Positions 10,651 through 21,900 of a stretch of 64,000 nt of DNA are shown here, piece after piece (position 1 is the first letter of the stretch; each line of letters begins with the position of its first letter). Location of the stretch: the NCBI GenBank assembly GCA_029531795.1, contig JAPEIS010000009.1, positions 2,542,001-2,606,000 of the forward strand. Direction: 5' to 3'. The notes under the pieces are model-generated. The model was not told the DNA's origin and searched no databases. It saw only the letters and a program-made list of their open reading frames with translations. This DNA comes from Sclerotinia nivalis (lineage: Eukaryota > Ascomycota > Leotiomycetes > Helotiales > Sclerotiniaceae). Both the position numbers and the translations under genes were made by a program.

Positions 10651-12366
10651 CTTGTTATTAATATCCTTTCCGAATATACCGAATTTAACAATTCCTGAAA
10701 TACATACAAACTCGAACTCGCTGCATCCAAAATATAACTATCCCCTAACTCTTCGGTTAAACTACTTGGGATAGTACTTGTGAGGATCTTTGCTAGCCAT
10801 TCTTTATCAAAATAAATTGCAATCATCCAAATCGACATTGGTATTGGTATTGGTATTGCGTCATCTAGAAACTCAAAATATTTGTTTCTGCATACCCAGA
10901 TCGCTTGGCCTTTCGCATTCAAAAGAAACTGTAGTTGTTCTATATTTTCTTGTGCTTCTTCCAATGTATCGATATGTTCATACCAGAAGTTTGTAGCATA
11001 AGAAAGGAGACGGTCTTTTTCTTCCGTTGAGTTCTTATCTTTTATTATTGATGGAGTGTATTCTGCAAGGTCGCCGAAATTCAAATAAGATATGCAGGTA
11101 TTCGCGAGGAACAATTCTGGTCGTTTCATTTTCCTCAACATCTCTGTCTTTTCTAATATACCGGAAGTTTTCAAAAAATCGCGTAATGTCTGATGAATCA
11201 GGAAAGGATTCTGATCAACAATATCCACTAAGCTGCCTAAATTCGTTTGGATAACTTCAGCGTTCAGTACGATCTTTTCTTCTTTGCAGTCTTTCCAATT
11301 TGTTGCGTTTTCAGTCATGCCAATGGCAGGGCAACCTCTAATTCCTTAAAGTTAAGTGGACGTGCTGCATATGTTATCCAGATTAATATTGCCACATCCT
11401 TTGGGCTTTCTAATACTTTCTGAATTAGACTCTCATACAAAGCATTGATCTCCATAGGCAATTGCTCCATTTTCTTTCTAATATCTCTGAGAGATGGTAA
11501 TTTTAAACTTCGAACCTCGCGAAGGAGTATACTTATCCAGAGGAATGTTGTCCCAGTCTTTTCTTTGGCAGTTTCCACAATAAACTCTTTCATATCATCG
11601 GTAAATTGTGTTTTAAATGAACGTAGCTCCGATTTGATAAAAGTCGTCAAGTCCTTTTCCGAAGCACAAAGAGTTTTCGAAAGAGAAAATCCAATATCCA
11701 TAACGAATTCTTCCGGCCTGCTTGTGCAGAGTAATTTCAGAAATGGTTCTCTGAAGCGAATTGCTTTAAAATGTTCATTTAAATATTCAAGGAGGCTCTT
11801 CATTTCTGTTCCATAGACATCGAGTCCATCGATAATACAATAAATCCGCGTGTATATATCTGTTGAAATCAAATCGAAGAAGACCCTCCAAAGATTGTCG
11901 AGGGAGTCGGTAAAAAATTCCCTTTTCTCGTCCTTATTTTGAAAACGGTTTGGAAGCTTCTGGTATAACCGACGGTCCTCACAAAGTTGGACAATAAAAG
12001 ATCGAAGAATAGATGATGCTGTCCGGGAGCTTTCCTCATTCTTGATATTGCAAAAGTAATAGATAACTTTATCATGAAACTTTTTTTGCACATTCAAATG
12101 ATCTACCACGAAATTGGATAGAACAGACTTTCCTTGTCCAGGAGTCCCGGTGATCAACAAGACACATGATTGATCAGAGTCTCGCCATTCAATAAAGTCG
12201 CTTTTTTGAAGCCTTTCAGAACGATTTTGGAACTCAAAGGGCTGGTCAGTAACCAACCATTGGAGGGTTCCTTCAACTGCTTGTCGTACTTTCTTTGTAT
12301 CCTTGAAGTTCGAGTAAGAGGGCATATTCAGATCATCCCAGTGCCTCTTTTCATTAGGAAGGAGTT
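9051..12366 (-). pseudogene. NLR last exon: NACHT and C-terminal repeat array, frameshifted
   Basis: From 12366 the frame gives RHWDDLNMPSYSNFKD, then NACHT: LLITGTPGQGKSVLSNF (Walker A), YCIIDGLDVYGTEM (Walker B), LLCTSRPEEF (sensor-like), FLWISILLREV and the RPLNFKELEVALPLA end. That frame stops at 11315-11317. The continuation MTENATNWKDCKEE...NPFLIHQTLRDFLKTSG starts at 11318 in the next frame, overlapping by four bases, so a one-base loss is the simplest explanation. The C-terminus is 17 repeats of 32 residues of the type MMLLFEKRGSEIEITEEVVK, resembling degenerate ankyrin-type units. Confidence 0.85.
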
Positions 12367-12516
12367 CTTGAAATGGTTAAATTTGGTATTCTAATAGTAA
12401 AAATAGGTATTACATACTTTTAATTGAAGCAAATCTTCCTTCAATAACATTAGGCGCTTTATTTACAAGACCTTTTAAAGCATCAAGTACCCGTATATAT
12501 TCATCATCATACTGAT

Positions 12517-13385
12517 GGAGGACAAGACTCAACACCTGTACGCGGTGTCCTCTACGAACCTCCAGCTCTTTTATTTAATTATTAGAGTCTGCAGAGCTAA
12601 GTTTGAGTCATTTGATGGAGTCGTGGTGATTGGAAGAGGAAGAGGCACCCGATCGCGATGTTTTTTGCCTCCGAGTTGGCTGATGGCAAAGGCCAGATCT
12701 CGGTTTTTTGACAGTCGCATTATCGGATTGTGCTTTCTACAACACTACTTTTATTACGAAACAGAGGACAACACCATCATCTACGACAATATACCACAAA
12801 ATCATCTCCAAGATCCCTCTGGGGCATCGGGCGCGATTTATCAAATTCGGTTTTAAGGTTCAGGCCTTACCTCCTTCGATTCGAATCAAAACAACAACAA
12901 TTCATATACTTGGAGGAGCTGCGTAGAACGACCCGAGCTAATGACGTATCTGCCATAGAATTCGGTGGAGGATATACTACATACAGGATTGGGGCACCTT
13001 GTAGGATCAATATCCCCATGGTTTGGAGGGTTCTATGAAGTCGATATTAGGCAAGGCATGACCGCTGGGAAGTTACGAACAGGGCAAAGAGTTGATGTGA
13101 AGGAAGGTTGTTTGGATTTGATTGATAGAGGGATCGGATTTGGAAAATTATGAGTGTAATGCTTTGATTGGTATTTTTATCTTTATATGCGATGCCGTAT
13201 AGAGGTCGGGCTTTGCTCCCCAGTATTAGTTTTCACTTCCCCCATCAAAAATATATACAAACCTGTATGCTATTTAGATAGCACTACCCATAGCCATCTG
13301 TTAAGAGCTCGATTGAGCTCTTAACCGTCCTAGATAGTCTTTGACTCAGTGTGGACGTTAATTAAATCAATCAATCAATCAATCA
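12517..13385 (+). mobile_element. 0.87-kb non-autonomous retroposon, copy 1 (inserted in NLR exon 5)
   Basis: This 869-bp unit starts GGAGGACAAGACTC and ends in an AATC repeat tail. It is flanked by a 14-bp target duplication, ATCATCATACTGAT (12503-12516 and 13386-13399). Its last ~190 bp match the 3' end of the window's LINEs (TTTTCACTTCCCCCAT ... CTCAGTGTGGACGTTAA). A near-identical copy with the same 5' end lies at 48196-49067. It carries no RT. The open frames inside have no recognised domain. The shared 5' end argues against random LINE truncation. Confidence 0.9.
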
Positions 13386-13593
13386 ATCATCATACTGATT
13401 GGAGAATTTGACTAGATCTGAATGGTCTCTAAGAAGTGGCTCTTCTTTATGATAATTATCAATATGACCAATTTGACAAGCCGAACTTTTCGAAACCATA
13501 TAGCAGAGTGGTCCATCTTTCACTATTTGTCCATTATCCAACTATCAAAGGATATTAGTAACTGTTTTGCATCAAAGGAAATTTTGAATATAC

Positions 13594-14283
13594 CTTTCGA
13601 ATCATTTGTGTTTTCTTCTGCTCGTAGTAAGATATTATCTGAAACTTTCCTTTGTCGCAGCATTGAATAAAGTTTTGTCTGAGTGTGCTTAGGAATTGTG
13701 TTGGTTCATAATCTTCGTCGCTCACTTGAAGATCCCTGATCATTTGTTCGTTCAGTCCTCCAGCTACAATTTGAATAAGGGATTTGTTGTTAAGACCTAA
13801 GTTAGGAACCCCAAAGAACATTAAACCGTAAGATGATTTGAAGAAATCATTATTTTCGGAGTTCTCACTGTCCATCATAGCTATATATAATGCCTAGATG
13901 CCAAATTCTTAGTTTGTAATGCTTCAATGAGGGAATAAAGAAAACGGACTTGCTTGACCAACAACCCCCCAAGGCTATGAGCTATGAAAATAAGGGGTCT
14001 TTGGCTCGTCTACAAATTCATCATTAGCATACAAAAACATTTGAATATAGTTGTGATTGTAACCTTGGTGGCTGAGCGAAACGCTCTGATTGAACTGAGA
14101 AATGCTTTTGCTAAATCAGGAATAGATTGTTTTGCATTTCTATCCAGAATTGATGTATTGTATCCATAAGCCAGGATCCGAGTAGATGGTAGGTCCTTGG
14201 GGAGAAACTCGCGAATCCAGACACAATCTTTTCCTTTGAATGAACCGATCGGATGGCTACCTAGACCTGGGATGGAAATGATG
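13594..14283 (-). pseudogene. NLR exons 2-4, alpha/beta-hydrolase domain
   Basis: Three exons (14283-14064, 14009-13950, 13893-13594) encode the hydrolase-like recognition domain. Visible blocks are GSHPIGSFKGKD, WIREFLPKDLP, RILAYGYNT, the catalytic-serine elbow AHSLGG and SSYGLMFFGVPNLGL. The introns at 14010-14063 and 13894-13949 have GT..AG ends and give continuous reading through SQRPLIFIAHSLGG and LLVKQALYIAMMDSE. The domain appears undamaged here. Confidence 0.83.
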
Positions 14284-14334
14284 CTGCCATATGTCAATCA
14301 CTATTGTTCCTGAATCAATTTATACTTGACTTAC

Positions 14335-14714
14335 TCTACAGATGCTTTATTGCCCTCAAAAAGTGGTGTAATTCCGAGGAAATCATCATCAACAGTATAA
14401 AGCAAATTGTTCAGAGTTTGAAATGAATTTAGCGTTGCCATCGATATAGAAGAAGATGAACGTGCAAGAGTGATAGAGCAATCAGACTTATATATTGGCA
14501 GATATTCCATTAGCTCCTTTTCCAAAGATTCTTCCGTTGTTTGAATTGGTATTCCTCGGATGCGAAAGCATTTAAGCTTTTTCGGTGATATATTCTTCTT
14601 TGTCGTCTCTTTGTTCTTTACAGTTGATCCCATAATATTAAATGCGAAATAAATTATTGCAACGATGATAAAAGCCATTGTATATAAAAGCTCTTTTGTT
14701 GATTTGGTATCCAT
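14335..14714 (-). pseudogene. NLR exon 1, N-terminal segment
   Basis: The ATG at 14714 starts about 126 codons. Residues 9-30 form a hydrophobic helix (TMAFIIVAIIYFAFNIM), a possible membrane anchor. Then comes the FRIRGIPIQTTEESLEKEL block seen before the hydrolase part in fungal NLRs, and the DDDFLGITPLF block. The exon ends two bases into a codon at GTAAGT. Removing intron 14284-14334 yields the VDIISIPGLGSHP join, which supports the boundary. Confidence 0.8.
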
Positions 14715-15146
14715 TATTGTTAGTTGGAGTTTCGATGAGAGGAATATTGATTATATGGGTTGGTGAAGAAATGAATGAAAATTATTGATTGTAAGATTTG
14801 ATGAAGGAATGAATTTGTTCTGATAGAACTAGGTATTTGAAATCAACAAGCATTATACCATGGTGGTAATAAGGTAATAGAGATAATTGGCCACGGGTAA
14901 ATATGCATATCAATTTTATCCTCGGAGGCGCTGTAGCTGAGCAAAATATATTAAATTCTAATGCATGCATTGGTAAGAGGATTGTCTTACTATGCATATT
15001 AAACGTTTAGCTGAGGCTAGTCAGCGATGGTTGTATTGTCATTTGTTACCCGGTCGATGTTGTGAATTGGTTACCACTTCTTGAATTTATCGTTTCCTCT
15101 TACAATAATCAGTATCTTCTAAAATAAACAATCCTTGATCATTCCA
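14715..15146. other. Divergent intergenic region
   Basis: This 432-bp gap separates the minus-strand NLR start from the plus-strand membrane protein start and should hold both promoters. It contains AT-rich sequence. No specific sites are assigned. Confidence 0.5.
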
Positions 15147-16112
15147 ATGCAAGAACCACCATTCGCGAAAGCTGATCAACTCAACGATGAGCTTGACGTT
15201 ATAGCAACTCCAACAGCGCCCGCAATATCAACAATACGTCTACCAGGTCAACCACGTATTTATATAAATCAGCATGCAAAAGTTTATAGTTTCCTCAAAC
15301 AAGAGTTTCTTCTAAAAGACCTAGAGGAAATCTCTCCACGTCTATGGATGATGTCAAAGCATGACAGTAAAAGCATCTCTCCACTACATCGCCAAAAGGT
15401 CAAAGGTCGCGATATCGTTATCACTGAAGATCCACGATTGCATTTAGTGTGGTATCACGACCGCATATTTATCAAACCACTTCCAAAATACCTTTTATCC
15501 CATTATTTTTGGGAGGCCTATCTTTGCATCAATCGCCACTCTTCACCAGAGCAGATAATTCCTCAAAAGGCAGTTTTAGGCTATCTCAGGACATACATCT
15601 ATCTCATCAAATATGAATCAGATTTTCGTATCGCTATTGATGATAAACTTCAATTAATCCCTCCTGATATTACCTTTCTAAAATTCTGCGATTTTATCGC
15701 ATCTTTGGAAAACCTTCTTGATATCGATGTTTCTGGACGATATGCTTATGGCGAAATTCGACTTACGAGACTCAATCTGTATTCGAAAATCTTCTTAAAG
15801 AAGTTCAGCTTCCACCGTGTTCGGACACAATACTCCGACTATTTCGCTTCGTTCTATGGGCCTTTACTTTTTGTATTTGCGATACTTTCAGTGGTGTTGA
15901 GTGCGATGCAGGTTTCTATGGCGATTAACTTTGATGTGACTAAGCAATGGAAATCTTTTTGGCAGTTTTGCCAATGGTTCAGTGTCATTTGTCTTTCTGT
16001 AGTGGCAATTTTGGTTCTTTGGCTTGGTTTATTATTCTTATATAAATTTATAAAGGAGTGGGTTTTTGCTCTCAATGAGCATTGGAGAGGAAAATACTGT
16101 TCTAGATTTTGA
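15147..16112 (+). CDS. Fungal membrane protein, DUF6601-like
   Basis: The ATG at 15147 gives a 321-residue protein (an in-frame TTG at 15135 lies just upstream). The N-terminal two thirds show LHRQKVKGRDIVITEDPRLHLVW and RIFIKPLPKYLLSHYFWEAYL, blocks I associate with the fungal DUF6601 family, whose function is unknown. Two hydrophobic helices follow near residues 235-260 (FYGPLLFVFAILSVVLSA) and 278-302 (FSVICLSVVAILVLWLGLLFL), consistent with membrane anchoring. It is intronless and intact. The family assignment is from memory, not a search. Confidence 0.75.
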   Translation: MQEPPFAKADQLNDELDVIATPTAPAISTIRLPGQPRIYINQHAKVYSFLKQEFLLKDLEEISPRLWMMSKHDSKSISPLHRQKVKGRDIVITEDPRLHLVWYHDRIFIKPLPKYLLSHYFWEAYLCINRHSSPEQIIPQKAVLGYLRTYIYLIKYESDFRIAIDDKLQLIPPDITFLKFCDFIASLENLLDIDVSGRYAYGEIRLTRLNLYSKIFLKKFSFHRVRTQYSDYFASFYGPLLFVFAILSVVLSAMQVSMAINFDVTKQWKSFWQFCQWFSVICLSVVAILVLWLGLLFLYKFIKEWVFALNEHWRGKYCSRF

Positions 16113-16365
16113 CATTCGAAGAGATAGCGCCTTGGTCTGATTGTTTAAATGAGCATTGGCGCCGCTAAGCTAATGAGTTTGAGGATCTTGCTGTGAAGCT
16201 GCATGCCGCAGGCTTGGTATGGGGTGATGCTAAACCGGGCACCGTGTTGGTCGATCGAGATGGCAAACTTTGGCTGGGTTGGTGAGGCTAGTAAAAATAG
16301 CCAAGAGGGGGGTCAAAAGAATCAAAGAATGGTTAGTCAAATGGAGCGAGAAGCCTTATTGATTG
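16113..16365 (+). pseudogene. Kinase-like gene fragment (C-terminal)
   Basis: Conceptual reading gives FEEIAPWSDCLN, then LHAAGLVWGDAKPGTVLVDRDGKLWL, which aligns with the C-terminal half of the intact kinase-like protein at 62094-63296 (LHAAGLVWGDVKPSNVLVDRD). Stops and frame changes interrupt it, and the equivalent of the DLEG segment is lost. Only the end of the gene is present, directly after the membrane-protein stop. Confidence 0.8.
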
Positions 16366-17185
16366 TGTTGTTCATTAAAACTCAAGATAGTCTATTAGAT
16401 ACTGCTAACAAAGGAAATCCGGAAGGTATTCAGAAAAAGAAAATTGCAAATCCATGTTACTACGATAAACACTTTTGATTGAAGCTACTCTACAGAAAAG
16501 AGGATTGTGCTTTAAAGCTTTTCATCATCAACATCAGATCTTCCGAAGTACAAATTCCCGCCCTATAACCTCGTTCCACCTTCCACTCCCAGATGTGGTT
16601 GTATTGAAAGAATAGCCAGGGTAGATAAGCCACCTTTGACACTAAGAATAAGCTAAGCTAGGGCCCATGTGACTTGATAAATTCGCTCCTTCTACACTTC
16701 CTTCCACCACGAGTTACTCATCTTTAGTAAGTTGATATTCGCTGTAAATTACAGTAAACAGATTCAACTTACACTATATGATTAATCAGATATTCTGCTG
16801 ATTTAGACTTCACAAGTTCTAAGATTACAATGCTGGTGACCGCAAGTACACTATGGTAGCCCCAACAGAAGAATTTCTGGCGTTGCATGCGTGACATTCC
16901 ATCTGTGTTTCCTTGAATACCTTTCTCCCGCATTCGGTGTCATCCCTGCAGAAGCTACGACTATAATGTTCACTAGTTGTGAAATTCGAGGCTGAAAACC
17001 ACCGTAATATGCCGTTGATATAAACCGCTGAGGCTTTCTAGTGGACAGGAAATATGTAGGAAAGCTTTGGTGGTTATACTACAGATTCAGTTATGCCAAT
17101 TGGAATAATCCCTTGCTGTTTTGTTTCATGCATCTAATCTACACTTATTAACTGCGCCATGGGTCCTTGTTACGCCGCTACAATC
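16366..17185. other. Intergenic, no gene seen
   Basis: No coding or repeat signal was recognised between the kinase relic and the LINE target site. Confidence 0.5.
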
Positions 17186-17462
17186 TCTAATTACGTGGAC
17201 AATCCGAACACACACAACAAATTTCGAAGAATAAAATTTCTTCGAAATACGACCAGTTCTTCCCTTTATTTAATAAAGAAATACTCCCAAAATCCATTCC
17301 AATTGTTCCCAAGTGAATCGGCCCAGTAGTTGTTGTGATACTGTCGTCGCCGCTCAAAACACGAAACTTACACAAAAATTCGCGTAAAAACTCTTTCCAA
17401 CTTCCCTCAACTCTTCTTCTTATTGAGCGTATAAGGTTCTGATAGGTTTATCAAATCTAATA

Positions 17463-18932
17463 ATGGACTCTCCGATGGAAGGATCCTTTGGATCATCTCC
17501 TGAACCTACTCCCCCACGAGTAATAGTGATGCTAGGCTCTCCAACATCCAGCCCCTCCATCATGGACCCAATCCCCCCATCCAGAAACCCCTTCACAATA
17601 CAAAAATCACCCAATCTCTTGAGTCCCACCCCAGCCCAATCCTTCAATTCGCAAAGGCAGCTAGATATTCTCAGTTCAGATGATCCCTTCCGATCCCCTG
17701 ACAAATCTATCCCCTTCAAAATTAATAACAAACGACGCCGACAATCAATCAATTCCGGAATCAAGCCATCATCCGCTAAACAAGCGATTGAAGGAGCTAG
17801 AGATCTTCTAGTTCTAGCAGCATCATTAGAGAAATCCTTCGAAGAACAATCTAAGGTCCTAGATCTAATCGAAATCTTCAGAGAATACCTTGAAAAAGGG
17901 AAACTTTCGAAGGCTTCCAATATCATTACTTCTCAAATCAACCATCTCGAAACCGCCACCAGAAAAATCGAAACACAAGCAAACCACTTAGCCGATCTCT
18001 CTAATCAATCTACTCCTCTCATTATTGGGAAAAAACCTTCTGCACCCAACAATACTAGCTATGCTTCAGCTGTAAAAGCCAACGAATGGAATGTCGTCTC
18101 CAAAGGCAAAACCAATAAACAAAATCCTCCGGAAAAATCACAAAAGAAGGAAGATGGTTCAAACAAACGTTTAATCCTTATCAATCCCCTTATTCCCAAT
18201 CCAGATTCCTTTTCTCCTCTTATGGTGAGAAACCAAATGAACGAAGCATTCATGAAAGCCGGAATCAAAGGTTCCGTTATCTCAGCTATTACTATTTCCG
18301 TCAATAACAATATCATTATAACTACTAATGATCCATTTACCTCTCAATTCCTTCTGGAAAAGACATCAATTTGGAACCAGTTCTTAAAATTCGAAAGGAT
18401 TCAAAAGGATCAAACCTGGCACAAAGTGATTATTCACAAAATCCCCATAAAGGAATTCTCAGGGCCTAAAGGCATGGATCTTATCAAAGATGAGATCAAG
18501 ACCTTCAATACTGGCCTTTCCTTAATAGGAACTCCTTATTGGCTTACTTCGGTAACCAAACGATCGATTCAAAAAGAGGGAGCAATAGTTATTGCTTTTG
18601 CTACCGAAAGAGAAGCTGAGTTGGCTATCCGAAAAAGACTATATGTCGCAGGAATCAGTGTGAGAGTAGAAAAATTCTACTCTTCTTCTCCAAGCTCTCA
18701 ATGTCAAAAATGCCAAGGATTTGGCCATCAAGAATCACATTGCAGAAAACCCCCTGCTTGCGGGCTCTGTAGCAACAAACACTCTACAGCCGGTCACTTC
18801 TGTATGGTCTACCAAACAAAAGGCAAACCATGCCAACATCTTGTAATTAAATGCGCCAATTGTCAAGGAGAGCATAAAGCAAACTCGAAAATCTGTGAAA
18901 TATATCAAGCAACTACGAAGAAACCTAATTAA
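17463..18932 (+). CDS. LINE ORF1, gag-like nucleic-acid-binding protein
   Basis: This 489-residue protein has a proline/serine-rich N-terminus and a basic patch (NNKRRRQS). A central domain (residues ~240-400) resembles the RRM-like part of LINE ORF1 proteins (WHKVIIHKIPIKEF, GAIVIAFATEREAELAIRKR). Three CCHC-type knuckles follow at ~410-480: CQKCQGFGHQESHC, CGLCSNKHSTAGHFC and CANCQGEHKANSKIC. It should coat element RNA. Its stop overlaps the ORF2 start by one base (TAATG), suggesting reinitiation for ORF2. Confidence 0.92.
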   Translation: MDSPMEGSFGSSPEPTPPRVIVMLGSPTSSPSIMDPIPPSRNPFTIQKSPNLLSPTPAQSFNSQRQLDILSSDDPFRSPDKSIPFKINNKRRRQSINSGIKPSSAKQAIEGARDLLVLAASLEKSFEEQSKVLDLIEIFREYLEKGKLSKASNIITSQINHLETATRKIETQANHLADLSNQSTPLIIGKKPSAPNNTSYASAVKANEWNVVSKGKTNKQNPPEKSQKKEDGSNKRLILINPLIPNPDSFSPLMVRNQMNEAFMKAGIKGSVISAITISVNNNIIITTNDPFTSQFLLEKTSIWNQFLKFERIQKDQTWHKVIIHKIPIKEFSGPKGMDLIKDEIKTFNTGLSLIGTPYWLTSVTKRSIQKEGAIVIAFATEREAELAIRKRLYVAGISVRVEKFYSSSPSSQCQKCQGFGHQESHCRKPPACGLCSNKHSTAGHFCMVYQTKGKPCQHLVIKCANCQGEHKANSKICEIYQATTKKPN

Positions 18933-21900
18933 TGTTATACAACGATATTCGTATCCTTCAAATTAACTTAAATAAGAGTCCTCAAACTACCGAGAGTGCT
19001 CTTCAATTGGCTTTGGAACTTAATATCGATCTGATACTCATTCAAGAACCGTGGATCCTCTCAAATCCTGAGAAAGATTACTCGTCTACTAGATCGATTG
19101 CACATTCCAGTTTTACTCAACTCTTCCCAAACCACCCTTCAAACCTCCGTCCCCGCACCTTAACTTATATCTCGAAAAGCTTCAAGCCATTAGTCGCTTT
19201 AGCTCCCGATTCCCCAAAAGACCCTGATATGCAAATTATCGATATTTCAGAGGGAAATCACACAGTCCAACTCCTAAATATCTACAACGAAGCCGATCAA
19301 GCGAAAGAAAAAGGACATACCATTGAACGATGCCTTTTCAATACCTCTCTTTCTCATCATACCATCCTTGTCGGAGATTTCAATTCCCATCACCCATGGT
19401 GGGACCCTTTTTCGAACAAAAGTTCAAACGCTGATCAATTAGCTGAGTGGTTTGAAGACCATAACCTTACAATTATGAATGAACCAGGTATTAGCACATT
19501 TTATCGAACGAATATGACAAACCCAAGTGTGCTAGATCTCACTTTAGCTACGGAAGCCATATCACTTAATATACTTGATTGGCAAGTTCTCCCTGATCTT
19601 GGATCAGATCATTTAGGGGTTATGTTCGAAGTGAAAGGTATATCGCCTTCTATACAACAAGTCCCGTTGTCAAGATACAATACAAAGCGAGCAGATTGGG
19701 ATAAATTCACCTCAATACTCAAAACAGAAATTTCGACATCCATAATCCTGAACTCCAAGGATTACCTCGATCTTTCTACTCTAGAATCCGATTCCCTTGA
19801 TGCCCTGAATGATCAAAGCCAACTAGTAAAAACACTCGACGAAGCTGCTAAAGAATTCACTCAAATCATCATTAGATCAGCGAAAGCCAGTATTCCGAAA
19901 CTCAAAACAACCAAGAAAGCGAAGCCTTGGTGGTCCACTGAGTTGAAAGCCCTTCGGAAACGTCTCGCGTCGGCTTACAATACCTTCAAACAATACCCCG
20001 AGGACGATATGTTCAAGAAGATCTACCAATCGGCAAGAAATCATTACTTTCAAGCTATCAAAACAGCTAAAAAGAATCATTGGAATGAATTTCTTGAAAA
20101 GGAGGATACTCAAACGATTTTCAAAGCAATGTCCTACACAAAAGATCTTCAAACTGAAAGGATCCCGAATATCCGTTCCAGCCCTTCTCAATTCGAAAGC
20201 TCATTCGAAGGAAAATGTTCGGCATTCAGATCAACCTTGTTCCCTCCCCCCCCAATTACCCCAGCACCCATATGGGAAGGGTACAAACAATCGAACAAAT
20301 GGGATTGGCCCAAACTCACCGAAAGTGAACTTTTTAATGCTTGCTCAACCAAGATAAAAGGAAAGACTCCTGGTCCAGACGGAATTACTCAGGAAATCAT
20401 CATCCAAGCTTACAAAGCAATCCCCACAACTTTCTTCACTTTATTCAGCAATTTAATCAATCTCGGGTATCACCCTTCTTGTTGGAAACAAGCTACAGGA
20501 GCTATACTCAAGAAACCCTCAAAACCAGACTATTCTATTCCAAAAGCATACAGAGTTATTGCTCTTCTCAACTGTTTAGGCAAGATAAGCGAAAGAATCC
20601 TAGCTCAAAGACTTAGTTATCTAGCTGAAACGACGAAATTGCTTCACCACTCTCAAATGGGTGGCAGACAAAAGAAATCAGCAATTGATACAGTTCTTCT
20701 ACTTACTACAGAAATCGAAAGAAACTCAAGGATCCAAAAGAAAACCTCAGCTCTCTTTTTGGATGTTAAAGGAGCTTTCGATTATGTATCTAAAAACCGA
20801 CTTTTAGATATCTGCAAGAAGTTACATCTTCCAACTAGTCTCATAGCTTGGATCTCATCATTTCTGAAAGAAAGACTACTCAAACTCGCATTCGATGCTC
20901 AAACAGAGTCGTTCAAACCAATCAATACTGGAATCCCCCAAGGAAGCCCTATATCACCAATCCTCTTCTTAATCTATATTCGAGATCTCTTTCAATCGAA
21001 CTCAGTTGGATTTCTTTCATATATTGATGATATAGCCTTGATCACTTACTCTACCAGCTGGAAAAAGAATATTCTCACTCTCGAAAAAGCAGCTACAAAC
21101 ATCTATATTCTTGGTGAGAAAAACGCCATCCAATTCGATTTAGCAAAAACAGAGCTAATGCATTTCTCCACATCCAAATACACAAAAGACGCTCCGATCA
21201 AGCTACCCAATCTCGAGATTGTTCAACCTTCGACACTAATCAGATGGTTGGGTGTATGGTTCGATCCTGGCCTTAGCTTCAAGCAACACGTTACAATCAG
21301 AGCTACTCAAGCCAAAGCCTCGTTCTATCGAATGGCTAGGCTAGCTAATACTGAGAAAGGACTTAGTCCCAAAGCCATAAGACAATTATATATGGCTTGC
21401 GTGACCAGTATAGCCGATTACGGTTCTATCATTTGGTGGAAAGGTCAAATTCAATTCAAGAAAACTCTTCAATCAATTCAGAACCTAGCTCTTCGCAAGA
21501 TTCTAGGGGTCTTCAAAACCTCACCTATCAAACCAATGGAAGTAGAAGCAGCCCTTTGCCCTCCAGAAGTCAGATTAAATGCTGGAATAAAGCAATATGC
21601 TTTCAGATTATTAAAAATCTCCCGATCACATCCAATCAATCAAATTATATCGAAGCTGGTTGCTGAAAAGGAGAATCAGGATGCGATTTCTACTCCACAA
21701 AGAAAGTATCCAAAACCCACTCAACTCGAAAGAATCAATAATTCAATCAGAGAAGAATACGATTCCCTCGTTTTAGAAAAAATTGATCACTTCCACTTCC
21801 CCCCTTGGAAAAGGGATATTCCATACAAAGTCAATATCAGCAAACTACCCAAGGAAGATGCTGCAATCATACACAATCTAGCTTTCAAATATAGAAGCAA

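Larger units (their letters stand above)
8787..14714 (-). pseudogene. Broken NLR gene: alpha/beta hydrolase - NACHT - 32-residue repeats
   Basis: I read a fungal NLR (STAND) gene of six exons: 14714-14335, 14283-14064, 14009-13950, 13893-13594, 13541-12418 (with an insertion) and 12366 downward. Introns of 51, 54, 56, 52 and 51 bp join all phases exactly. Exons 1-4 give an N-terminal membrane-like segment, then an alpha/beta-hydrolase fold with VDIISIPGLGSHP and the nucleophile elbow IAHSLGG, ending in RDHSDLVKF. Exon 6 gives NACHT with P-loop GTPGQGKS and the CIIDGLD Walker B. Known relatives act in self/non-self recognition or cell death. Defects: a retroposon in exon 5 (12517-13385), a one-base shift at 11315-11318, and another near 9050. 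Confidence 0.87.

Noticed and set aside
11315..11318. ATGA stop-start overlap as translational coupling
   Set aside because: The two frames are one conserved domain split mid-fold, and the gene already carries other breaks. A frameshift is simpler than a coupled bicistron.
12515..13153. Small genes in the 0.87-kb retroposon (frames of 60-130 codons)
   Set aside because: Frames overlap one another, share no recognised domain, and are not consistently kept between the two copies (for example, frame changes around the GATCGCGA(T/C)G stretch).
17420..17926. Minus-strand frame opposite LINE ORF1
   Set aside because: It is antisense to a well supported ORF1 with zinc knuckles and has no domains of its own.
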